A DNA stretch of 64,000 nucleotides from an uncultured Sphingomonadaceae bacterium (GCA_947501695.1 CANMWO010000001.1:124001-188000), one strand, 5' to 3'; positions 45,095 through 54,021 are shown, numbered from the stretch's first letter. Notes: a model not told the origin generated them from the sequence alone. Numbers and translations: made by a program.

Positions 45095-46329
45095 TTCATG
45101 AGGAATTTCGCAAAGGCTGGAAGGCTCTGTTTGCAGGGGTAATTGGTGTCACCACCGGTGCATCGCCAATACCGTTCAACGTCCTGCCAATCGTCATCGG
45201 TCCCATCCATTTCGCCATGGGCTGGTCCTTTCTGCAGATCAGCATCGGCATAACAATTTATGGCATGGTCGGTGCGTTTCTGGCGCCGGCTGTTGGGGCT
45301 CTTGCCGACAAAATTGGCGTGAAGCCTGTTGCCATGGCATCGCTAACCGGTTTCGGAATTGCCTTTTCCTTGCTCTATTTCACACCGGACAACATATATG
45401 TGTTCTACGCAATATGGGCATTGGTCGGGATGCTCGGGATCGGTTCCACCCCGGTGACATGGAGCCGCACGATCAACATGTGGTTCTACGAAAACAAGGG
45501 GCTCGCGCTTGGCATATTATTGCTCGGCACCAGCATAGCCGGTCTGATCGTCCCGCAAATCGCCAACGCTGTGGTGGAGGCGGCGAGCTGGCGGGAAGTT
45601 TTCCCGGTCATGGCTTTGTTACCGCTACTGGTTGGTTTGCCTATCGCCTTTTTTCTATTCCGTGACCCATCGCCGTCCGAACGGCCCCAGGAAATCCGCA
45701 GCAGCACAGGCGAGTTAACCGGATTCGGATTGCGCGAAGCGCTCCAGCATTATCGCTTTTGGATATTGTTCGCTTCAGTGGTTTGCATTGCTCTGGCTTA
45801 TGGCGGCGCGCATATTCATATGGTCCAGATCGTCCAGATGCACGGATTGACCCCGGGCCAGGCCGCAACCGTAATGGGCGTCGTCGCCAGCGGTATTTTC
45901 GCCGGTAGGGTAATAGTCGGGCTATTGTTCGACAAATTCTGGGCTCCTGCCGTGGCATTCCCGGTGCTGCTCTTGCCGGTTGCAGCCTGCGCCTTTTTAC
46001 TGGGTACCGGCACCAGCCAGCCGATCATCTTTTTGGCCGGCTTTTTGCTGGGATTTGCAGCAGGGGCGGAATCAGATGTTATCGCCTACCTCGCGGCACG
46101 TTATTTTGGTATGATCTCCTACGGGCGCATCTATGGCTTCCTCTATGCGCCCTTTGGCATATTTTCGTCCATTTCGCCGGTACTCTATGGTTATACGCGC
46201 GATACCACCGGCAGCTATGACAATATGCTGATTTTCGCCATGGGATTATTTGCAGTCGGCGGAGCCTTGTTATTGTTGCTTGGCAAATATCCCGACTGGA
46301 AGGCAACGGAAAGGACCGTAATGGCATGA
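45091..46329 (+). CDS. MFS transporter (second carrier of the cluster)
   Basis: This 412-aa protein has 12 helices. 'ALADKIGVKPVAMAS' is the loop 2-3 motif, and 'GSTPVTWSRTINMWFYENKGLALGILLLGTSIAG' matches the corresponding stretch of the carrier at 33409, showing the same MCT/OFA-like subfamily. It overlaps both neighbours by ATGA (45091-45094 and 46326-46329), so the three-gene operon is tightly coupled. It likely moves the substrate or product of the pathway across the inner membrane. Confidence 0.9.
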   Translation: MIHEEFRKGWKALFAGVIGVTTGASPIPFNVLPIVIGPIHFAMGWSFLQISIGITIYGMVGAFLAPAVGALADKIGVKPVAMASLTGFGIAFSLLYFTPDNIYVFYAIWALVGMLGIGSTPVTWSRTINMWFYENKGLALGILLLGTSIAGLIVPQIANAVVEAASWREVFPVMALLPLLVGLPIAFFLFRDPSPSERPQEIRSSTGELTGFGLREALQHYRFWILFASVVCIALAYGGAHIHMVQIVQMHGLTPGQAATVMGVVASGIFAGRVIVGLLFDKFWAPAVAFPVLLLPVAACAFLLGTGTSQPIIFLAGFLLGFAAGAESDVIAYLAARYFGMISYGRIYGFLYAPFGIFSSISPVLYGYTRDTTGSYDNMLIFAMGLFAVGGALLLLLGKYPDWKATERTVMA

Positions 46330-47522
46330 AACCAGAAGATATTGCACCGCCCTATACGGCGGTCACCCAGCATGACGTTTTTCCGAAGCCCAATCATGAT
46401 GAGGTCGCGCGTTTCAACTTCCTCGCCAATTTCAATCGCTTTATGGCTACTGCACTCGGGCCGGGCAATAAAAGAGCCTACGATAGTCGGGTGTTACCCA
46501 AATTCATCAAAGAACATGGCCGTGAGCCTAAAGATCGGTTTGAGATCCGCCACGCGATGAATGAGGATCCTTGGCACCGCTTGTGGTCGGCCTTAAAACG
46601 CAACTCCATGGAGATTCGCCAACAGAATGGGCGTTCCATAGTATTGCGGCAGTTGGAAGAACTTGTCGAAAAAGCCAGCCAATTAAACGAAGGCAGCAAT
46701 CAACTCTCGCTTGATACAAATGTTGAGATACCGCGTTACCAATCGGCAGTGGACATACACTGTATGCCCGGCAGCTATCATGGCGAAGAATGCCCCGACG
46801 ATGTCTCCGCCGGAGCCAATTATGATTGCGGAATATTCGCCACCACGGCCGGCGGGATTGGAGCGCTATCGGATGGCGGCGGTCAGGCGCTGGTCAAATG
46901 GATCAAGGAAGAACGACCCGGCTGGACACCAAAACGCATTCTAGATGTTGGCTGCACGGTGGGTCATAATATCGTGCCGCTTGCCCTCGCTTTTCCCGAA
47001 ACCGAAATCTTTGCTATAGACGTTGCCGCCCCGGTATTGCGATATGGTCATGCCCGTGCAAAAGCGCTCGGTGCGGACAATATCACTTTCCTGCAGCACA
47101 ATGCAGAAGACTTATCGCACTGGCCAGATGAGTATTTCGACTGGGTGCAGACGACAATGTTTTTGCACGAAACCAGCGGATCTGCGCTGCCAAAGATTAT
47201 CAATGAAGGCTATCGAACGCTCGCTAACGGCGGATTGATGTTCCATCTTGAACAACCAGCTTACACCGAGGCGATGCCACTCTATGAGCAGTTCATCCGC
47301 GATTGGGATGCGTTTAACAACAACGAGCCCTTTTGGTCATCCATGCACGCGATTGATTTGAATGCAGTCATGACGGATGCCGGATTTCGCCCGGGATCGC
47401 TTTTCGAGGCCCATGTCAAAGCGGTGGTTGATCGCGATGTTTTTCCAGCGACTGCAGATAGCGGGGAGACCGAAGACCATGGTCGGGCGGCCGCTTGGCA
47501 TGCGTTTGGCGCATGGAAATAA
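46326..47522 (+). CDS. Class I SAM-dependent methyltransferase with long N-terminal domain (copy 2)
   Basis: This 398-aa paralogue of the protein at 42401 shares the N-terminal text 'IPRYQSAVDIHCMPGSYHG', motif I ILDVGCTVGHN, 'IDVAAPVLRYGHARAKA' and 'TTMFLHETSGSALPKIINEGYR', plus 'NNEPFWSSMHAIDL' near the end. The two copies differ through most of the sequence, so the duplication is old. It is the last gene of the rightward operon. The acceptor is unknown; two non-identical copies could act on two sites or form a heterodimer. Confidence 0.88.
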   Translation: MKPEDIAPPYTAVTQHDVFPKPNHDEVARFNFLANFNRFMATALGPGNKRAYDSRVLPKFIKEHGREPKDRFEIRHAMNEDPWHRLWSALKRNSMEIRQQNGRSIVLRQLEELVEKASQLNEGSNQLSLDTNVEIPRYQSAVDIHCMPGSYHGEECPDDVSAGANYDCGIFATTAGGIGALSDGGGQALVKWIKEERPGWTPKRILDVGCTVGHNIVPLALAFPETEIFAIDVAAPVLRYGHARAKALGADNITFLQHNAEDLSHWPDEYFDWVQTTMFLHETSGSALPKIINEGYRTLANGGLMFHLEQPAYTEAMPLYEQFIRDWDAFNNNEPFWSSMHAIDLNAVMTDAGFRPGSLFEAHVKAVVDRDVFPATADSGETEDHGRAAAWHAFGAWK

Positions 47523-47583
47523 CAGGCTGTATAGCTGAGGTGAACAAGAAGCCAGCCAAGCGATTCCTTTGCGCTGAACCCAG

Positions 47584-47850
47584 ATGACTCCGCACGTCAT
47601 GAGGCACACCGGAATTACTCAGTTAGTAAAAGCTGGAGTTGATCTTGCGAGGATTCAGAAAATCTCGGGGCACAAGACACTGTCGATGGTTTTGAGGTAT
47701 GTTCATCCTTCAGATCAGCATATAGATGAAGCGATGGCGGCCATTGACACGGGGTTGTTTGACGAAATTACACCAAAATTACACACGATGGTCATCGATA
47801 AGGCTTTTGGTGCTTCAAATGTCGTGTCAATAAAGGCCAAAAAACCTTAG
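47584..47850 (+). pseudogene. Tyrosine recombinase (integrase) C-terminal remnant
   Basis: The 88-residue frame is only the end of a phage-type integrase: HVMRHTGITQLVKAGVDL carries the catalytic HxxR, ISGHKT the second His, and LRYVHPS the nucleophilic Tyr. The N-terminal arm-binding and core domains are missing; in-frame stops lie just upstream (TGA near 47574). It lies 10 bp from the 3' end of tRNA-Leu, the classical position for an island integrase. The remnant could be expressed but would not be functional. Confidence 0.8.
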
Positions 47851-47859
47851 TTTTACAAC

Positions 47860-47945
47860 TGGTGCGGACGGCGGGACTCGAACCCGCACACCCATTCGGA
47901 TAGCAGATTTTAAGTCTGCTGCGTCTACCATTTCGCCACGTCCGC
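47860..47945 (-). tRNA. tRNA-Leu (anticodon TAA)
   Basis: Reading leftward, the gene begins GCGGACGTGGCGAAAT and has a D-loop, the anticodon loop CTTAAAA in a CAGA stem (anticodon TAA), a long variable arm, and TTCGAGTCC in the T-loop. It ends CCGTCCGCA plus an encoded CCA. The 7-bp acceptor stem GCGGACG / CGTCCGC is perfect. An integrase remnant abuts its 3' end. Confidence 0.97.
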
Positions 47946-48071
47946 ACCGGTAGATCCAGCCATGCTGGAATATGCGACAAGCATCATTGCAAGCAGCAGG
48001 TCAAGACCTGAGATGCCTAATTTGAATTTTTTTGAAAGACTACCAGAGATTTGACAGTTTCGGACATGTGG

Positions 48072-48353
48072 TCAACCCTTGTTGAGTTGCTCCCGAATTT
48101 CTTTGCCGGGTTTAAAATAGGGCACTCGTTTCGCCGGAACCTCTACAGATTCGCCAGTGCGCGGATTACGGCCGGTGCGTGGCTTGCGCTCCCGTGTCGA
48201 GAAAGCTCCAAATCCGCGCAATTCAACGCGACCGCCTTCAGCCAGCTTTTGACTTATCTGATTGAAAAACAAGTCAACAATCTTCTCTATTTCATCGGGC
48301 TTAAGATCGGGATTCTCTTCAGCCAGCTTTTCGAGCAATTCAGAACGTATCAT
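48072..48353 (-). CDS. ihfB: Integration host factor subunit beta
   Basis: This 93-aa HU/IHF-family protein bends DNA as a heterodimer with IhfA. It has 'MIRSELLEKLAEENPDL', the dimer helix 'VDLFFNQISQKLAEGGRVELRGFGAFS' and the DNA-intercalating beta arm 'RKPRTGRNPRTGESVEVPAKRVPYFKPGKE'. I used the ATG at 48353; ATG at 48359 (two residues longer) shares the same GAAAGG site. It follows rpsA in the same direction, as in many proteobacteria, but after the rpsA terminator. Confidence 0.95.
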   Translation of the reverse strand: MIRSELLEKLAEENPDLKPDEIEKIVDLFFNQISQKLAEGGRVELRGFGAFSTRERKPRTGRNPRTGESVEVPAKRVPYFKPGKEIREQLNKG

Positions 48354-48558
48354 GTGCATGCCTTTCCGATTGTGGGGTATCCACGGAATTTCAGCTGTTC
48401 GTTTCCTGCCGACATCGCTGTGCGACATAACGATAATGATAAGATACTGACAGAAAATTTACATGTTTTCAATGGGCTTTGGATTTTACATTGTAATACG
48501 TCTTGATCTGGGACGGATTGGTCGTGTGGGTCTTGGTGAGCGCATAATGCTAGAAATG

Positions 48559-48594
48559 AAAAAGCCCGCCTCGTTTTACGAGGGCGGGCTTTTT
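48559..48594 (-). terminator. Intrinsic terminator of rpsA
   Basis: AAAAAGCCCGCC-TCGT and ACGA-GGGCGGGCTTTTT form a strong GC stem with a one-base bulge and a short T-rich loop. The flanking A and T runs would allow termination in both directions. It lies 46 bp after the rpsA stop. Confidence 0.88.
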
Positions 48595-48639
48595 CTTGAA
48601 ACCAGGTCGGGTGGATCCTATGAATAGGATCCCGAAGGT

Positions 48640-50343
48640 TTAGTCTTCTTTTTTCTTGAGTGCTTCACCAAGAATATCTCCAAGGCTAGCACCAGAATCG
48701 GTTGAACCAAACTGCTCAACAGCCTGCTTTTCTTCAGCCAATTGATGGGCTTTGATAGAGAAGTTTGGCTTCTTGGAACGGTCAAAACCGATGATCATTG
48801 CATCGGCCTTCTGGCCAACCTGGAAGCGATCAGGGCGTTGTTCGTCACGGTCACGGCCAAGGTCGGTCCGTTTGATGAAGCCAGTTGCGCCATCGTCGCC
48901 AACCTGAACTTCTAGGCCGCCATCGCGAACTTCAAGCACGGTAACGGTGGTAACCGAACCTTTCTTGAGACCGCCGGTGTCGGTACCGCCAACGGCTGGA
49001 GCACCTTTTTCAAGTTGCTTCATGCCGAGCGAGATGCGCTCTTTCTCAACATCAATGTCGAGAACGATTGCTTTCACTTCTTCACCTTTATGATGCAAGT
49101 TCAAAGCGTCTTCGCCGGAAATGCCCCATGCGATGTCGGACATGTGAACCATGCCATCCACGTCGCCTTCGAGACCAATGAACAACCCAAACTCGGTTGC
49201 ATTCTTGACTTCGCCTGCAACCGTGCTGCCAACTGGATGCGTATCCGCAAAGTCGGTCCAAGGGTTGGATTGAGCCTGTTTCAGCCCCAGAGAAATCCGG
49301 CGCTTCTCGGTATCGACTTCGAGAACGATGACTTCCACTTCCTGAGAGGTCGAGACGATTTTGCCAGGATGGACGTTTTTCTTGGTCCAGCTCATTTCTG
49401 AAACGTGAACAAGGCCTTCAATGCCGGCTTCCAGTTCAACAAACGCACCATATTCGGTGATGTTGGTTACGGAACCAGACAATTTCGTGCCAACGGCATA
49501 TTTCTCGGAAGCTGCATCCCATGGATCGCTTTCAAGCTGTTTCATGCCGAGTGAAATACGTTGGGTGTCTTTGTTGATCTTGATGATCTGGACTTTCAGC
49601 GTATCGCCGATGTTGATCATCTCGTTTGGATGATTAACCCGCTTGTAGCTAAGGTCCGTGACGTGGAGCAGGCCATCAATGCCACCCAAGTCAACAAACG
49701 CACCATAGTCGGTGATGTTTTTCACAACGCCTTCGGTCACTTGGCCTTCAGCCAGTGATTCGATCAGACCCGAACGTTGTTCAGCGCGGGTTTCTTCGAG
49801 AATGGCGCGGCGCGAAACAACGATGTTGCCACGCTTGCGGTCCATTTTCAGAATCTGGAAAGGCTGTGAAATGTCCATTAGCGGCGTCACATCGCGCACG
49901 GGGCGGACATCGACTTGGCTGCCGGGCAGGAAGGCTACGGCGCCGTCAAGGTCAACGGTGAAGCCGCCTTTAACGCGTCCAAAGATAATACCGTCAACGC
50001 GGTTGCCTTCGTCATATTCTTTTTCAAGCTTGTCCCAAGAAGCTTCGCGGCGAGCGCGGTCGCGGGACAGCATGGCTTCGCCGTTCACATTTTCGATACG
50101 GTCGACATAGACTTCGACTTCATCGCCAACGTTGAGTTCGGCTTTTTGACCGGGAGCGGCGAATTCGCGCAGCGCTACACGGCCTTCTGATTTCAGTCCT
50201 ACATCGATGACAGCCATGTCATTTTCGATGCCGACAACGGTGCCTTTGACCACGCGGCCTTCAAAGCCCTGATCTTCACCGCCAATTGATTCGTTTAATA
50301 ATGCCGCGAAATCGTCGCGACTGGGAAATGCCGTAGAGGCCAT
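48640..50343 (-). CDS. rpsA: 30S ribosomal protein S1
   Basis: This 567-aa protein has six S1 RNA-binding repeats, starting near residues 29, 114, 201, 288, 375 and 460. The central ones are the most regular ('VTEGVVKNITDYGAFVDLGGIDGLLHVTDLSYKR', 'LSGSVTNITEYGAFVELEAGIEGLVHVSEMSW'). S1 melts and docks mRNA at the 30S platform. The length matches alphaproteobacterial S1. The order aroA-cmk-rpsA-ihfB is a conserved proteobacterial cluster. Confidence 0.98.
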   Translation of the reverse strand: MASTAFPSRDDFAALLNESIGGEDQGFEGRVVKGTVVGIENDMAVIDVGLKSEGRVALREFAAPGQKAELNVGDEVEVYVDRIENVNGEAMLSRDRARREASWDKLEKEYDEGNRVDGIIFGRVKGGFTVDLDGAVAFLPGSQVDVRPVRDVTPLMDISQPFQILKMDRKRGNIVVSRRAILEETRAEQRSGLIESLAEGQVTEGVVKNITDYGAFVDLGGIDGLLHVTDLSYKRVNHPNEMINIGDTLKVQIIKINKDTQRISLGMKQLESDPWDAASEKYAVGTKLSGSVTNITEYGAFVELEAGIEGLVHVSEMSWTKKNVHPGKIVSTSQEVEVIVLEVDTEKRRISLGLKQAQSNPWTDFADTHPVGSTVAGEVKNATEFGLFIGLEGDVDGMVHMSDIAWGISGEDALNLHHKGEEVKAIVLDIDVEKERISLGMKQLEKGAPAVGGTDTGGLKKGSVTTVTVLEVRDGGLEVQVGDDGATGFIKRTDLGRDRDEQRPDRFQVGQKADAMIIGFDRSKKPNFSIKAHQLAEEKQAVEQFGSTDSGASLGDILGEALKKKED

Positions 50344-50549
50344 ATAAGAGTTCCTTAATAGTCATTTTTTCGGGCCAAGCGGTTGGTTCCGCTGGTCTTG
50401 GACCAAAAGATGGCAGCCACCGCATGTGACAACCATATCCCCCAGAAAACTGCCAATTTAGGAGAATGAAAGAGGTAGCCAGAAATAGAAAAAGCTGCGC
50501 CAAAGCCAGAGCGGTTTGTCACCGTTCCGTCTTGCACATTGCTTTTCTG

Positions 50550-51194
50550 CTATGCCGGATCTTTGTCGCGCCGGCGGCTTATCTTCGCATTCACCAAGGC
50601 AATCGCCTGTTGAATGGCGTCGCCTATAGTCAAATCGGTCGTATCAAGCAAGTCCGCATCTTCTGCGGGTTTCAGCGGGGCGGTGATGCGGCTCTCGTCT
50701 CGTTCGTCCCGTTTCAGGATATCGGCGAGGATATCATCAAAGTTCACTTTCTCCCCGCGGCGCTTCATTTCTTCAAAACGGCGAACGGCGCGCGCTTCGG
50801 ATGAGGCGGTGACGAACAGTTTTACATCGGCATCGGGCGCGATGACCGTACCAATATCACGGCCATCCAGAACGGCGCCTGCTGACTGGTAAGCAAAATC
50901 TTTCTGGCGTTTGTCCAGAGCCCGCCGCACTTCGGGGTGGACCGAAACCCGACTGGCGAGGCCGCCGACCGCTTCGCTGCGTAAGCCGGGTTCGTCCAGC
51001 AATGTGCCATCAAATGTACAGGCATTTAGCGCGTGGCCGGGATTATCAGCATTTCCGCGCTGCTCCCGCAATGTCCAACCAACCGCGCGATAGAGCAGCC
51101 CGGTGTCAAGAAAGGGAAGAGCAAAATGCTTCGCCAGTTCTTTGGAGATCGTGCCTTTTCCGGAGGCGGTCGGTCCATCCACGGCGATGATCAT
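50550..51194 (-). CDS. cmk: (d)CMP kinase
   Basis: This 214-aa cytidylate kinase phosphorylates CMP/dCMP with ATP. The P-loop is GPTASGKGT. 'LPFLDTGLLYRAVGW' is the CMP-binding segment, 'DGRDIGTVIAPDADVKLFVTASSEARAVRR' is the nucleotide/Asp pair region, and the C-terminal lid is 'RDERDESRITAPLKPAEDADLLDTT'. The stop region of aroA overlaps the start (ATGA at 51191-51194), so the pair is co-translated. It is 206 bp upstream of rpsA. Confidence 0.97.
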   Translation of the reverse strand: MIIAVDGPTASGKGTISKELAKHFALPFLDTGLLYRAVGWTLREQRGNADNPGHALNACTFDGTLLDEPGLRSEAVGGLASRVSVHPEVRRALDKRQKDFAYQSAGAVLDGRDIGTVIAPDADVKLFVTASSEARAVRRFEEMKRRGEKVNFDDILADILKRDERDESRITAPLKPAEDADLLDTTDLTIGDAIQQAIALVNAKISRRRDKDPA

Positions 51195-52564
51195 TTTGTA
51201 CCGCCCTGCAGTGTGGCCAGCATATCCGCAAATCCAGGAAAGCTGGTCTCGGTCGGGCTCATATCGTCAACCGTTACGCCCGTTTGGGTGACGAGGCCAG
51301 CAACCGCAAAGCTCATCGCGATACGGTGATCGAGCGCTGTCTTAATGGCTGTCTTCTTCTTGCTACCAGAGATCGGTTCGCCGCTTCCGACTATGATCAG
51401 GCCGTCTTCCCTCTCGGTTACGTCCACGCCCAACAGGCTCAGACCTTCGGCCATCTGGTTCAATCTATCGGATTCTTTTACCCGCAGTTCATGCAATCCG
51501 CTGGTCGTCGTCGTTCCCTCGGCCAGCGCAGCTGCGATAAACAGGACTGGAAATTCATCAATCATGCTTGGCGCGATATCTGCCGGAACATCGATACCGG
51601 TCAGCTTACTATGCTTCACATGAATATCTGCAACCGGCTCGCCGCCAACGGTGCGTTGCTTTTTATAGATGATGTTGCCGCCCATTTTTTGCAGCACTTC
51701 GAAGAGGCCAGCACGTGTTGGATTTATGCCGACATTCTCAACTACAATATTCGACCCCGGTACTAACAACGCAGCCACGACCGGAAAGGCCGCGGAAGAT
51801 GGATCTCCGGGCACTTTGATTTTTTGCGGTAATAATTCGGCTTCACCCGTCAGCGAGATGATTCGGTTGCCATCCTTGTCTGTTTCTACCGTCAGGTCTG
51901 CGCCAAAGCCTTTCAGCATGGTTTCACTATGATCACGGGTTAGAACCGGTTCGATCACGCGCGTAACGCCTGGCATATTTAATCCTGCGAGTAGGATGGC
52001 CGATTTGACCTGGGCCGATGCAACCGGCAGCCGATATTCCAACGGAACCGCCGGGCAGAGGCCGCGCACAGCGAGCGGCAGGCATGCTTTGCCGTCAGAG
52101 CACATTCGGGCGGTGAACTCTGCACCCATGGCAGAGAGCGGTTCAATCACCCGGCCCATCGGCCGTTTGGAAAGGCTGGCATCACCGGTGAAGGTCACGC
52201 TGATATCATGCGATGCGACTAGGCCCATAAGGAGGCGTACCGATGTTCCGCTATTGCCGAGGTCAATCGCTGTTTCCGGTTGCATCAATCCGCCAACACC
52301 AACACCTTGTACGGTCCAGACGTCGCCGCTTTTCTCAATGGTGGCACCCATTGCTCGCAACGCCGCAGCTGTGGCTAGAACATCTTCCCCTTCCAGCAAG
52401 CCGGTAATTTGGCTTTTGCCGACGGCGAGGGCGGAGAGAATCAGTGAGCGGTGCGAAATGGATTTGTCGCCCGGCACCATTATGCGGCCGGCTAAAGGGC
52501 CTGCGGGGGCAAAGGAAACTGTCTTTGTCCCTGCTGTCGTCTGATCTGTTGGTTTACTGGTCAT
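51191..52564 (-). CDS. aroA: 3-phosphoshikimate 1-carboxyvinyltransferase (EPSP synthase), class II type
   Basis: AroA joins shikimate-3-phosphate and PEP in the shikimate pathway. This 457-aa protein has GDKSISHRS, GNSGTSVRLLMG, 'GDASLSKRPMGRVIEPL', 'VASAQVKSAIL', 'TRDHSETMLKGFG', 'GINPTRAG' and 'VKESDRLNQMAEGL'. The combination GDKS / SAQVK / RDHSE / NPTR matches the class II (CP4-like) signature. The residue in the CP4 Ala100 position is Gly (NSGTS), so glyphosate tolerance is not predicted with confidence. It is divergent from the TIGR02300 gene. Confidence 0.96.
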   Translation of the reverse strand: MTSKPTDQTTAGTKTVSFAPAGPLAGRIMVPGDKSISHRSLILSALAVGKSQITGLLEGEDVLATAAALRAMGATIEKSGDVWTVQGVGVGGLMQPETAIDLGNSGTSVRLLMGLVASHDISVTFTGDASLSKRPMGRVIEPLSAMGAEFTARMCSDGKACLPLAVRGLCPAVPLEYRLPVASAQVKSAILLAGLNMPGVTRVIEPVLTRDHSETMLKGFGADLTVETDKDGNRIISLTGEAELLPQKIKVPGDPSSAAFPVVAALLVPGSNIVVENVGINPTRAGLFEVLQKMGGNIIYKKQRTVGGEPVADIHVKHSKLTGIDVPADIAPSMIDEFPVLFIAAALAEGTTTTSGLHELRVKESDRLNQMAEGLSLLGVDVTEREDGLIIVGSGEPISGSKKKTAIKTALDHRIAMSFAVAGLVTQTGVTVDDMSPTETSFPGFADMLATLQGGTK

Positions 52565-52744
52565 TTACGGGCTTTTTATGCGGTCGTACGCGATTGAATC
52601 GCGCATGATTCGTTTCAGGATGTGAAACGGCTTTTGACAGCGCGGCTCAGCTATGGCAAGGCGCGGCCCGATTGATCGATCGATTCCGTTAAACGTACGA
52701 GCGGTCTAAATATATTACTGACAAATAAGGATTTGGAACCAGCC

Positions 52745-53071
52745 ATGGTGAAGCCAGAATGGGGCACGAAAAGAAGCTGCCCGAAATGCGGAACACGTTT
52801 TTACGATTTGGGTAAAGAAGACCCGGTTGCCTGCATCGAATGCGGTGAAACATGGACGCCGGAACCAAGCCTGAAATCCAAACAGCCTATGCCGTTTGAA
52901 GCAGCGCCTAAGAAAGACGCCAAAAAAGAAGACGAAGTTGCTGATGATGATTTGGATATCAACATCGACGATGATGAGCCTTCACCAGATAACGAAGTTG
53001 ATCTGGGTGGTGATGACGATTTGGGCGTCACCAAAGGCAAAGGTGACGACGACGATAACGCCGAAACTTGA
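52745..53071 (+). CDS. TIGR02300 family zinc-ribbon protein
   Basis: This 108-aa protein has an N-terminal zinc ribbon with two CxxC pairs (CPKCG and CIECG) within 'RSCPKCGTRFYDLGKEDPVACIECGETWTPEP', a conserved alphaproteobacterial signature, and a long Asp/Glu-rich tail (DDDLDINIDDDEPS ... KGDDDDNAET). Function unknown. It is regularly found beside aroA and a tRNA-Ala in alphaproteobacteria, as here. The ATG at 52745 is preferred to a TTG four codons upstream. Confidence 0.92.
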   Translation: MVKPEWGTKRSCPKCGTRFYDLGKEDPVACIECGETWTPEPSLKSKQPMPFEAAPKKDAKKEDEVADDDLDINIDDDEPSPDNEVDLGGDDDLGVTKGKGDDDDNAET

Positions 53072-53140
53072 TTTTCATTCTAGCAGCCTCCGATTGGGGC
53101 TTGCATTAGGCGGTGCGCTTGGATTAAACGCGCCGCAGAA

Positions 53141-53216
53141 GGGGCCTTAGCTCAGCTGGGAGAGCGCTTCGCTGGCAGCGAAGAGGTCAGCGGTTCGATC
53201 CCGCTAGGCTCCACCA
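53141..53216 (+). tRNA. tRNA-Ala (anticodon GGC)
   Basis: This 76-nt tRNA starts GGGGCCTTAGCTCAGCTGGG and has the anticodon stem CTTCG / CGAAG around CTGGCAG (anticodon GGC) and the T-arm AGCGGTTCGATCCCGCT. It ends AGGCTCC-ACCA with CCA encoded. The acceptor stem pairs with one G-T. Confidence 0.97.
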
Positions 53217-53642
53217 TTTTTCTACAATCCCAGCAAACGGTCCTATACGCAGCTTTGTGTTAGCCCCAGCGCTATGCCCGAAATGGCAACAGTCGCTATG
53301 ATAGGTTCTATCCTATTTAGATGTCGCCTTACTCGGCTGGTTACCTATTGCTGATGTCTCGCCCTCATTCATATCTGTCCGTCTTCCTCGCACGAAGTGT
53401 TTCGGCGCTGTGTAGTTGATCGACGATTGGTGGAAGGGAGCGCGGCATCGCCTGAAACCCATACGACTAGTCTCCGCTAATCATCGGGTGCTTGGACCTC
53501 ACACGTCGTCAGTTCATTGCGCATTCAACAATTAAATCAAATGATTTACTTTTCTATTGAGACCCATTATGGAGTCTCTTCGAACGGCTTGGTTGCGACA
53601 TTGTGCGGACGATCGCCGTCATCAACACTAGGAGGCAGATGA
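53217..53642. other. Intergenic region between tRNA-Ala and the SCP2 gene
   Basis: This 426-bp stretch shows no gene, hairpin or clear operator. It marks the change from core genes to the second accessory region. Confidence 0.5.
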
Positions 53643-53954
53643 ATGAGTGAAATAGCGGAACAGATTATCGCGGGTTTGAAACCGCATCTGATTGAAGACG
53701 CAACGATCAACGGCACTATCAAGGTAGATATGGGCGATGCCGGTACAATCTTTTTTGACGGAAGGAACGCTCCAGCAAGCATAACCACCACAGATGAACC
53801 GGCCGACGCCACAATGGTCTGCTCTGCAGAAACTTTTGCCGGAATGATGAAGGGTGAAGTCGACGGGATTCGCGCCGTCATGACCGGTAAACTGGCTGTA
53901 AAGGGTAATATGGTTCTTGCAGGAAAGCTGGGGAACCTATTCGCGAAATCGTGA
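53643..53954 (+). CDS. SCP2 sterol-binding domain protein
   Basis: This 103-aa protein is a single SCP2-type lipid-binding domain ('INGTIKVDMGDAGTIFFDGRNAPASITTTDEPADATMVCSAETFAGMMKGEVDGIRAVMTGKLAVKGNMVLAGKLGNLF'). It carries hydrophobic ligands such as sterols or acyl-CoAs in the cytoplasm. AGGAGGCAG precedes the start. It is 67 bp before the flavin monooxygenase gene and may be co-transcribed with it, which suits a sterol/terpenoid-like substrate; that is inference. Confidence 0.88.
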   Translation: MSEIAEQIIAGLKPHLIEDATINGTIKVDMGDAGTIFFDGRNAPASITTTDEPADATMVCSAETFAGMMKGEVDGIRAVMTGKLAVKGNMVLAGKLGNLFAKS

Positions 53955-54021
53955 ATGGCAACTCTCTCGGCGTCAAAGCCCTGAGGACTTATGATCCATC
54001 ATTCTAATCACGAGGTCGGTC

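Noticed and set aside
47997-48010. Small palindrome CAGGTC-AA-GACCTG between tRNA-Leu and ihfB
   Set aside because: Six-base arms at a non-promoter position; could be chance. Not enough to call an operator or att site.
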